Assembly (NCBI GenBank): GCA_029243445.1
Contig: JAQWSA010000037.1
Span: forward strand, 1 to 12,131
DNA length: 12,131 nucleotides
DNA from: Alphaproteobacteria bacterium
Lineage (GTDB): Bacteria > Pseudomonadota > Alphaproteobacteria > UBA6615
Direction of reading: 5' to 3'
The notes under the pieces were generated by a model, which worked only from the letters and a program-made list of their open reading frames with translations, ran no database searches and was not told the DNA's origin. Position 1 is the first letter of the stretch. Every line of letters begins with the position of its first letter. The position numbers and the translations under genes are program-made. Of this stretch, positions 5,795 through 12,131 are shown piece by piece.

Positions 5795-6342
5795 TGAGGC
5801 GGCCAACAACTCTAATAGTCTTTTTACTCGCGATCCTAACAGGTGGAATTCTATTTAGTGTTGCTTATAAAGTTTCTGCACTCGAAGAGGAGCTCACAAC
5901 ACTTAATAAAAAAATCAAGTATAGTCGTGATAATACACACGTACTAAAAGCCGAATGGAGTAGTTTAAATCAAGCTGAAAGACTTCAAGATCTCAGCCAT
6001 AGGCTTCTTGAGCTTAAGCCCCTTCAAGGGAAACAGTTTTCAAAACTAGCTTCTCTACCAATGCGCGAAAAAGACAATTCAAATAAAGAAAGTTTACTAG
6101 GATTAAAATCTGGGAAATCAAATCCAGCTTTTTCTACAAAACTGCCAGAAATGTCAAACATTAGACCCAAGCCTAAACCATTAGCTCCTATTCAAGCCTC
6201 CAAGGAACTAAAACTTGCGTCCCAGAGCAACTCAATATCTTTAGGGTCTTCAAAATCAGCATATGAGAAGAACAAGCTGGATGCCGCACTGCGGGAAATA
6301 TTTAGCAAAAACTCTTTTCACACCGCAGGTAGTGCCCAATGA
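5794..6342 (+). CDS. ftsL: Cell division protein FtsL
   Basis: A 182-residue bitopic membrane protein. Seen: a short basic N-terminus (MRRP), one transmembrane segment at about 6-25, a leucine-rich coiled coil from about 27 to 62, and the conserved AEWSSLNQAERLQDLSHRLLELKPL stretch typical of alphaproteobacterial FtsL. FtsL joins FtsB and FtsQ to recruit and activate FtsW-FtsI at the septum. The tail from about residue 85 is rich in Pro, Lys and Ser, shows no domain and is periplasmic by topology; E. coli FtsL (121 residues) has no such tail. The identity rests on the conserved block and on the position between rsmH and ftsI, since FtsL sequences diverge strongly. Ribosome binding site GAGGGAA (5780-5786) lies 7 bases before the start. 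It overlaps rsmH by one base and ftsI by four (ATGA). Confidence 0.9.
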   Translation: MRRPTTLIVFLLAILTGGILFSVAYKVSALEEELTTLNKKIKYSRDNTHVLKAEWSSLNQAERLQDLSHRLLELKPLQGKQFSKLASLPMREKDNSNKESLLGLKSGKSNPAFSTKLPEMSNIRPKPKPLAPIQASKELKLASQSNSISLGSSKSAYEKNKLDAALREIFSKNSFHTAGSAQ

Positions 6343-8039
6343 CTGAACGAATTTCTTTCGAGAGTGCCCAGAAAAAAGCCCTGGATATAGCGCGAACAAG
6401 GCTTGTCCTGGGTGGGGCACTCATGTCGGCCGCATTCTTAGTGGTTATAGTTAAACTTATTGGTGTTACAGCCTTTAGTAAGACCGAAAAGACCTTCGTT
6501 ACCAATGCCCGCAACATTGTTTCAGAAAGAAAAATGGGACGTGCAGACATAGTTGACCGCAACGGATATTTATTAGCCACAACACTGGTAACCCATAGTT
6601 TATTTGCGAACCCCAGAGAAGTAATGGACATAGAATCCACCGCTAATTCACTGGTGAGTATTTTTCCTAGCCTAAGTAAAAATTCGATAACAAAAATACT
6701 TTCCAAAAAAAATAAAGATGGGAAAAGGAAAAAATTTGTTTGGCTTAAGAGACATATAACTCCTAACCAAGCTTATAAAGTCAATCGGCTAGGTATTCCT
6801 GGTTTAGATTTTCAAAATGAAGAAAAACGAATTTATCCTCATAGTAACCTTCTCTCCCATGTGGTTGGGTTTACCAACATAGATAATAAAGGAATGCAAG
6901 GCATAGAGCGTAAATACGAAGAACATTTATCTACGACAAAAGAACCATTAAAGCTGTCAATTGATTTACGTGTCCAGCAAATCCTTAAGCAAGAATTATC
7001 TTTTCAGATAAACAAATTCATGGCCATAGGCGGGTCTGGCTTAATGATGGATGTAAATTCGGGTGAAATTTTATCATTACTATCGCTGCCGGATTTTGAT
7101 CCAAATAATTATAGCAAAGCAGCAGACAATCAGAGAAAGGACCGTAACGTAACGGATACTTATGAACTTGGATCAATTTTCAAAATTTTTAATCATGCCA
7201 TAGCTCTTGATACAGGCGTAGCTAAAGTGACTAGTCATTATGATGCGAGAAAAGCCATCTATGTGGGTCGCCATAAAATAGATGATTATCACGCTCAATA
7301 TCGATGGCTTACAGTACCAGAAATATTTAGATATTCTTCAAATATTGGTTCTGCAAAGATGGCTCTTGATATCGGTCATAAAACGCAACGTAAATATTTT
7401 GGAAATTTAGGGCTATTGCGTAAATCAGACGTAGAGTTACCAGGTGTAGCTGACCCGCAACTCCCTGATGATTGGAATAAACTTACCTCTATGACGCTCT
7501 CATATGGACATGGGATAGCCGTTAGTTCCCTTCACGTGGCTTCAGCCGCTGCCAGTATAATTAATGGAGGCACTTTACTTCCAGCTACAATTATTCAAAG
7601 TGATAAACCTAAGCTAGCCGGGCAAAAAGTTATTTCACAAAAAACCTCAGAAACTATGCGTAAATTGCTTCGAATGGTTGTAGAAAACGGTACTGGCAGA
7701 AATGCCGAAGCTCCCGGGTATATGGTCGGAGGTAAGACAGGCACTGCAGATAAATCGGGGGATGGAGGTTACAAAACGAACAACGTGATTTCGTCATTCA
7801 TCGGCGCCTTTCCAATGAATGCTCCTCGCTACATAATTCTAGTACAACTTGATGAACCCAAGGGTATAAAAGAGAGCCACGGATACAGAACGGGCGGTTG
7901 GACAGCTGCCCCAGTGGTTGGTCAGGTTATTTCTAAGGTTGCGCCGTTACTGGGTATCACGCCAATCAATAATAAATCTAACTCAATCATAAATGTCTCT
8001 TCTTCCGGTGTTGAGATAAAAAAAAGAACAATGGATTGA
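6339..8039 (+). CDS. ftsI: Septal peptidoglycan transpeptidase FtsI (PBP3), class B
   Basis: A 566-residue class B penicillin-binding protein that crosslinks septal peptidoglycan with FtsW. Seen: a short cytoplasmic N-terminus, a single transmembrane segment at about 22-44, a pedestal domain starting near ADIVDRNGYLLATTL, and the transpeptidase domain. Its three active-site motifs are intact: SIFK with nucleophile S279 and K282, SSN at 333-335, and KTGT at 466-469. There are no PASTA repeats, as expected for a Gram-negative FtsI. The length is close to the 588 residues of E. coli FtsI. It is distinguished from MrdA (PBP2) by context and by the RGRADIVDRNG-like region (here MGRADIVDRNG). The start overlaps the ftsL stop (ATGA), and murE starts 7 bases after the stop. 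The last codons contain a run of eight A (8018-8025). Confidence 0.97.
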   Translation: MTERISFESAQKKALDIARTRLVLGGALMSAAFLVVIVKLIGVTAFSKTEKTFVTNARNIVSERKMGRADIVDRNGYLLATTLVTHSLFANPREVMDIESTANSLVSIFPSLSKNSITKILSKKNKDGKRKKFVWLKRHITPNQAYKVNRLGIPGLDFQNEEKRIYPHSNLLSHVVGFTNIDNKGMQGIERKYEEHLSTTKEPLKLSIDLRVQQILKQELSFQINKFMAIGGSGLMMDVNSGEILSLLSLPDFDPNNYSKAADNQRKDRNVTDTYELGSIFKIFNHAIALDTGVAKVTSHYDARKAIYVGRHKIDDYHAQYRWLTVPEIFRYSSNIGSAKMALDIGHKTQRKYFGNLGLLRKSDVELPGVADPQLPDDWNKLTSMTLSYGHGIAVSSLHVASAAASIINGGTLLPATIIQSDKPKLAGQKVISQKTSETMRKLLRMVVENGTGRNAEAPGYMVGGKTGTADKSGDGGYKTNNVISSFIGAFPMNAPRYIILVQLDEPKGIKESHGYRTGGWTAAPVVGQVISKVAPLLGITPINNKSNSIINVSSSGVEIKKRTMD

Positions 8040-8046
8040 GTGGATA

Positions 8047-9498
8047 ATGTCAATAAATTTAGCCCTCAATATTCTATCCCGCCTTTCACCGAAAGGTATA
8101 GCTTCTGATAGCAGGCTTGTTGAACCAGGCTATCTGTTCGTAGCATTGCCGAGCATGACACCAAAATTATCTCATGATGGAGACGTGTATATAAAAGAAG
8201 CCATAAACAGAGGAGCTACTGCGGTCTTAGCACTACCAGGTACTGAAGTAGAAGCCGAAATACCATTATTAGTTGACGAGAATCCCCGTCGCCTACTTGC
8301 ACATCTTGCCGCTCAATTTTACCAGCACCAACCAAAAATAGCTATCGCCGTTACGGGAACAAATGGAAAAACATCAGTTGCTGGATTTACAAGACAAATT
8401 TGGTCAAAGCTCGGATGCCGATCAGCCAGTATAGGTACATTAGGATTAGAGGGAGATGATATAAGTAAGCGTTCACACCTCACCACACCCGATCCGTTAG
8501 ATTTACATCGAACATTAGCCGAACTTTCATCAGCTAATTATGATTGCGTAGCGATTGAAGCTTCATCGCATGGTATAGATCAGTATCGCCTCGATGGCGT
8601 TCGTTTATCAGCTGCTGCCTTTACCAACTTAACTCGAGATCATCTAGATTATCATGAGACAGAATCTCACTATTTCTCGGCTAAAAAAAGACTCTTTGAA
8701 AAAATATTACCACCCGATAGTACAGCAGTATTGAACACTGATAGTCCTTATTACCTTGAAATGCGCGATTTATGCAGACAAGCGGGCCATATAATATGTT
8801 CTTATGGAAAAAACAGCAGTGACATCCGCATAGATGAAATATTGCCAACTCATAATGGCTTGCGCTTATGTGTAACTATATCACAACGTTCATACGAAAC
8901 TCATCTTCCTTTAGTTGGCTCATTCCAGGCTTATAATGTGCTGTCAGCACTAGGCTTGGTTATGGCCTGTGGTATAACAACCGAAGAGGCTTTTTCTGTT
9001 CTAGCAGACCTGAACGGTGTTCGCGGACGGATGCAACTTATTGGTCGCCATCCAAACGGAGCGGTAATATATACCGACTATGCTCACACACCTGACGCAT
9101 TAAAAAACTCTCTGTGCGCAATACGCCCCCATATTGATGGAAAGCTTTCCATAGTATTTGGAGCCGGTGGAGATCGAGACAAACAAAAACGTAAAATGAT
9201 GGGTAATGTAGTTGAAAAATTCTCAGATCGCGCAATCGTTACGGATGACAACCCTAGGTTTGAAGACCCAAAAATAATTCGCCGCCAAATCATAGCTGGA
9301 TGCCCGGGAGCATCTGAATTTGACAATAGAACCGAAGCTATAAAAGCCGCGATCCATGAGCTTGAAAAGAATGACGCACTAATAATTTCAGGCAAAGGAC
9401 ATGAGGACGAACAGATTATCGGCAATCAATCCATACCATACGACGATGCAAAAATAGCTGGTGATATTATTTCTAGTCTTGGGGGGGATATTAACTAA
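8047..9498 (+). CDS. murE: UDP-MurNAc-L-alanyl-D-glutamate:meso-diaminopimelate ligase MurE
   Basis: A 483-residue cytoplasmic ATP-dependent ligase that adds the third stem-peptide residue to UDP-MurNAc-L-Ala-D-Glu. Seen: an N-terminal UDP-binding domain with IASDSRLVEPGYLFVAL; the ATP loop GTNGKTS at 104-110; the central TTPDPLDLHRTL and EASSHGIDQYRLDGV blocks; YTDYAHTPDAL; and DNPR at 401-404 in the C-terminal domain. DNPR is the known determinant for meso-diaminopimelate rather than lysine. Length matches E. coli MurE (495). It starts 7 bases after the ftsI stop; TGAGTGG just upstream is a weak ribosome binding site. The 3' end contains a run of seven G (9481-9487), and the stop overlaps the murF ATG (TAATG). 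Confidence 0.97.
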   Translation: MSINLALNILSRLSPKGIASDSRLVEPGYLFVALPSMTPKLSHDGDVYIKEAINRGATAVLALPGTEVEAEIPLLVDENPRRLLAHLAAQFYQHQPKIAIAVTGTNGKTSVAGFTRQIWSKLGCRSASIGTLGLEGDDISKRSHLTTPDPLDLHRTLAELSSANYDCVAIEASSHGIDQYRLDGVRLSAAAFTNLTRDHLDYHETESHYFSAKKRLFEKILPPDSTAVLNTDSPYYLEMRDLCRQAGHIICSYGKNSSDIRIDEILPTHNGLRLCVTISQRSYETHLPLVGSFQAYNVLSALGLVMACGITTEEAFSVLADLNGVRGRMQLIGRHPNGAVIYTDYAHTPDALKNSLCAIRPHIDGKLSIVFGAGGDRDKQKRKMMGNVVEKFSDRAIVTDDNPRFEDPKIIRRQIIAGCPGASEFDNRTEAIKAAIHELEKNDALIISGKGHEDEQIIGNQSIPYDDAKIAGDIISSLGGDIN

Positions 9499-9507
9499 TG
9501 ACCCCCA
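9480..9507 (+). promoter_or_regulatory. Hairpin across the murE stop / murF start
   Basis: A stem TGGGGG (9480-9485) with CCCCCA (9502-9507) can form around a loop of about 16 bases. The loop contains the murE stop and the murF ATG (9498). The same G run is the only Shine-Dalgarno-like sequence for murF, so the stem would hide it until ribosomes translating murE open it. Translational coupling is inferred from this, not shown. Confidence 0.4.
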
Positions 9508-10967
9508 TAGAACAATCACTTTGGACAAAGGAAGATGTTTCAATGGCCACAAAGGGCCTTGCTTCAGATATAATGTCTAATGATTGGCTTGCTAAAGGGG
9601 TATCTATTGATAGCCGCACTTGTTTACCCGGAGATATATTTATAGCTTTATCGGGAACAAATTTTGACGGTCATAATTATGTTTCAGATGCATTAGCTTC
9701 CGGTGCCGTTGCAGCCATAGTTAGCAGAATACCTAAAGGTTTAGAAACCTCGCCGGCACTAGTGGTTGTGGAAGACAGTAATCAAGCTCTAATAGATTTA
9801 GCACGTTTTGCACGCGCCCGTTCCAATGCAAAGATTATTGGTATAACTGGATCTGTTGGTAAAACAACTACTAAAGATGGTTTAACAGCAGCCCTTAGCG
9901 TCTGTGGCAACACACATTCCACATTAGGTAACCTTAATAACCATCTAGGGACACCCCTAACACTTTCTCGTTTACCTCGTAATGCAGCCTTTAGCGTTAT
10001 AGAACTTGGAATGAACCATAGTGGAGAACTAAAGAAAATTTCTAAATTATCGCAACCGGATATTGCGGTCATAACCAATATCGAGGCAGTCCATTTAGAA
10101 AACTTTGACAGCGTTTATGGTATCGCTGATGCAAAATCTGAAATCTTTGCAGGTTTAGGAAACGCAGGTACTGCAATACTTAACCGAGACAATATTTATT
10201 TTGCTTATTTGTCTTCTATCGCAGAGGAATATGGTGTCGATCGAGTGTTAAGCTTTGGAGCTGATCCAGATTCTGATTCACGACTGATTTCTATGAAGAG
10301 TAAAAGTGGTGGAAGCGATGTAATTGCTGAGGTTAACGGACAAATCATTAACTATCATCTTAATACACCAGGTCGCCATCAAGTAAAAAATTCATTAGCT
10401 ATACTTGCTGTAGTCGCCAGCCTTGAGGCTGATGTTGTAAGCGCCAGCGCCGAACTTGCCAATATATCTACTCCTCTCAGAAGAGGTCGTCATTATAAAG
10501 TAAAAAGTTCTAAAGGTGAGTTTATAGTTATCGATGATAGTTACAATGCTAGCCCAGCATCAATGAGAGCCTCGTTTGAGGTTCTAGCGTCTGCAACCTC
10601 AGAATCTAGTGGACGCAAGTTAGCAGTACTTAGTGACATGTTGGAATTAGGCCCGGATTCTCGGAAAATTCATGCCGGACTTGCTCAGCATCTTACTACT
10701 AATAAAATTGATCAAGTTTTTACTGCTGGGACTTTAATGTCTGAATTAGATAAAGCCCTACCGAAGTATATGCGAGGCGGCCACAGAAATACCCCAGAGG
10801 AATTACTACCCATTGTAATGCAGTCTATTCGAGATGGTGATGTCGTTTTAGTAAAAGGATCACTTGGCAGTAGAGCTGGGCCAATAGCGGATGCTTTAAT
10901 TAATACTTATGAGGATGAAGGCACTTCATTCCACATATTAAATGGGGATACTCACAATGTTGTTTAA
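9498..10967 (+). CDS. murF: UDP-MurNAc-tripeptide:D-alanyl-D-alanine ligase MurF
   Basis: A 489-residue cytoplasmic ligase that adds D-Ala-D-Ala to UDP-MurNAc-tripeptide, giving the pentapeptide used by MraY. Seen: an N-terminal domain with [19 protein letters not shown]; the ATP loop GSVGKTT at 118-124; [36 protein letters not shown]; and the C-terminal [11 protein letters not shown] block, all typical of MurF. E. coli MurF is 452 residues. The start at 9498 overlaps the murE stop by one base and is supported by spacing from the G run upstream. A later in-frame ATG at 9543 (residue 16) is possible but has no better ribosome binding site. The end overlaps mraY by 11 bases. Confidence 0.96.
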   Translation: MTPIEQSLWTKEDVSMATKGLASDIMSNDWLAKGVSIDSRTCLPGDIFIALSGTNFDGHNYVSDALASGAVAAIVSRIPKGLETSPALVVVEDSNQALIDLARFARARSNAKIIGITGSVGKTTTKDGLTAALSVCGNTHSTLGNLNNHLGTPLTLSRLPRNAAFSVIELGMNHSGELKKISKLSQPDIAVITNIEAVHLENFDSVYGIADAKSEIFAGLGNAGTAILNRDNIYFAYLSSIAEEYGVDRVLSFGADPDSDSRLISMKSKSGGSDVIAEVNGQIINYHLNTPGRHQVKNSLAILAVVASLEADVVSASAELANISTPLRRGRHYKVKSSKGEFIVIDDSYNASPASMRASFEVLASATSESSGRKLAVLSDMLELGPDSRKIHAGLAQHLTTNKIDQVFTAGTLMSELDKALPKYMRGGHRNTPEELLPIVMQSIRDGDVVLVKGSLGSRAGPIADALINTYEDEGTSFHILNGDTHNVV

Positions 10968-12042
10968 CCTTCTTGCCCCTCTTGCTGATGAATATAGTAT
11001 ATTTTTTCTTTTTCAGTCACTTACCTTCCGTGCTGGTAGCGCGGTTATCACAAGTTTGGTAGTGGCTTTCGTATTTGGTCCTTGGATTATAGGTTGGCTT
11101 AAGCAACAACAACCACAGGGCCAGCCCATTCGTAAAGATGGTCCCCCTCAACATTTTGCTAAAGCCGGCACACCAACCATGGGAGGATTTTTAATTTTAC
11201 TGGCTGTTACTGTGTCAACTTTACTATGGGCTGATCTTAAAAATGGATATGTTTGGGCTGTACTATTAATCACGATAGGTTTTGGAGCAATCGGCTTTAT
11301 TGACGATTATCGCAAACTAAATAATGCAAGTTCAGGCGGTCTGCCTGGAAAACTACGCATCGCGTTAGAAATACTAGTTGCGGGAATTGCTACTATCTGG
11401 ATTATGTCTATGATGGGGTCACCTTTATCAACTGGGCTAGCCTTACCATTTGCTAAAGATGTTTTAGTAAATCTAAGTTGGTTCTTTTTACCCTTCGCAA
11501 TTTTCGTAATCGTAGGCTCATCAAATTCAGTGAATCTCACAGATGGCTTGGATGGACTAGCAATTGTCCCTGTGATGATCGCTGCAGGTAGCCTTGGACT
11601 AATATCCTATCTAGTCGGAAATGCCGTATTTGCAAACTATTTACTTATTTTTGCTGTTCCTGGCTCGGGAGAGTTATCAGTGTTCTGTGGAGCCTTAGTT
11701 GGCGCTGGTCTAGGATTCCTATGGTTTAACGCCCCTCCAGCGATGGTGTTTATGGGTGATACCGGTTCTCTATCTATGGGAGGGGCCTTAGGTGGCGTAG
11801 CCATAGTTACAAAACATGAATTAGTATTAGCAATTATAGGAGGCTTATTTGTCTTAGAAACAGTCTCGGTAATAGTCCAGGTTGGTTCGTATAAGCTAAC
11901 TGGACGCCGTGTATTTCGAATGGCCCCTTTACACCACCATTTTGAACAAAAAGGTTGGGCTGAACCAACAATTGTTATCCGTTTCTGGATAATTGCCTCA
12001 GTCCTGGCTCTCGCCGGCCTTGCAACCCTTAAATTACGCTGA
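10957..12042 (+). CDS. mraY: Phospho-N-acetylmuramoyl-pentapeptide transferase MraY
   Basis: A 361-residue polytopic inner-membrane enzyme that moves phospho-MurNAc-pentapeptide from UDP to undecaprenyl phosphate, making lipid I. About ten hydrophobic segments are visible. Conserved catalytic and substrate-binding elements are present: GTPTMGG, D116-D117 in [23 protein letters not shown]268 in FMGDTGSL, and H326-H328 in [12 protein letters not shown]. coli MraY has 360 residues. The start at 10957 is chosen because it gives the usual [15 protein letters not shown]-terminus and is preceded by GGGGA at 10944-10948 with 8 bases of spacing. An upstream ATG at 10942 would add five residues and would overlap that site. 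It overlaps the murF end by 11 bases, and murD starts 7 bases after its stop. Confidence 0.97.
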   Translation: MLFNLLAPLADEYSIFFLFQSLTFRAGSAVITSLVVAFVFGPWIIGWLKQQQPQGQPIRKDGPPQHFAKAGTPTMGGFLILLAVTVSTLLWADLKNGYVWAVLLITIGFGAIGFIDDYRKLNNASSGGLPGKLRIALEILVAGIATIWIMSMMGSPLSTGLALPFAKDVLVNLSWFFLPFAIFVIVGSSNSVNLTDGLDGLAIVPVMIAAGSLGLISYLVGNAVFANYLLIFAVPGSGELSVFCGALVGAGLGFLWFNAPPAMVFMGDTGSLSMGGALGGVAIVTKHELVLAIIGGLFVLETVSVIVQVGSYKLTGRRVFRMAPLHHHFEQKGWAEPTIVIRFWIIASVLALAGLATLKLR

Positions 12043-12049
12043 TTTCAAC

Positions 12050-12131
12050 ATGAAAACTGAGTTTCAATCCCATATTAACCTCTCTTCATACACAGGAAGG
12101 CCTGTGGCTATTCTAGGACTGGGTAAATCAG
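12050..12131 (+). CDS. murD: UDP-MurNAc-L-alanine:D-glutamate ligase MurD, 5' end only
   Basis: An open frame starts at ATG 12050, 7 bases after the mraY stop, and runs off the window edge. Its 27 visible codons read MKTEFQSHINLSSYTGRPVAILGLGKS. The VAILGLGKS stretch is the N-terminal nucleotide-binding-like loop typical of MurD, and murD commonly follows mraY in dcw clusters. MurD adds D-glutamate to UDP-MurNAc-L-alanine, the step before MurE. No strong ribosome binding site is visible. The catalytic parts lie outside the window. Confidence 0.85.
   Translation, partial: MKTEFQSHINLSSYTGRPVAILGLGKS

Noticed and set aside
9481..9494. G GGG GGG slippery heptamer that could fuse MurE to MurF by -1 frameshift
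   Set aside because: The -1 frame is the murF frame, but it meets TAA at 9492-9494 just before the murF ATG, so no fusion protein can result.
1..12131. Mobile element, defence system or CRISPR array
   Set aside because: No transposase, integrase, defence gene, long terminal inverted repeat or spaced repeat array is visible; the gene content is a conserved housekeeping locus.

Overview
The window is an AT-rich stretch (roughly 40% G+C by eye) of a bacterial chromosome, most likely from an alphaproteobacterium. The evidence is the gene order (DjlA-type co-chaperone, Uup-type ABC-F ATPase, peptidoglycan amidase, RNase P RNA, then mraZ and the division and cell wall cluster), the alphaproteobacterial MALFLST... 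start of MraZ, and a type A RNase P RNA. The DNPR motif in MurE predicts meso-diaminopimelate peptidoglycan, so a Gram-negative wall. Every gene is on the + strand, and I see no insertion sequence, phage gene, CRISPR array or tRNA.

Layout. Positions 1-176 are a gene-free AT-rich leader. Positions 177-3446 hold three closely spaced genes: a TerB/J-domain protein (djlA type), a Uup-type ABC-F ATPase, and a zinc N-acetylmuramoyl-L-alanine amidase with a C-terminal peptidoglycan-binding domain. The RNase P RNA gene rnpB (about 3471-3866) starts only 24 bases after the amidase stop. A gene-free AT-rich region of about 400 bases follows; it holds the likely control region of the dcw cluster. Positions 4275-12131 hold mraZ, rsmH (mraW), ftsL, ftsI, murE, murF, mraY and the first 27 codons of murD. 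These genes are packed with overlaps of 1, 1, 4, 1 and 11 bases and gaps of 7 bases, so they are almost certainly one operon.

How the genes work together. MurE, MurF, MraY and MurD act in making the UDP-MurNAc-pentapeptide and lipid I precursors. FtsI is the septal transpeptidase and FtsL is its divisome partner. RsmH methylates 16S rRNA, and MraZ is the cluster's transcription factor. The upstream amidase acts on peptidoglycan or its fragments.

This is a conserved housekeeping locus, and I found no new multi-gene system. The points worth checking are regulatory. A four-fold, 10-bp-period TGGG-type array overlaps a candidate mraZ promoter and looks like a MraZ operator. Two CtrA-like sites lie upstream of it. 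The mraZ leader contains a 10-bp inverted repeat and a small hairpin covering an upstream ATG. At several gene junctions, G/C-run hairpins cover the ribosome binding site or start codon.
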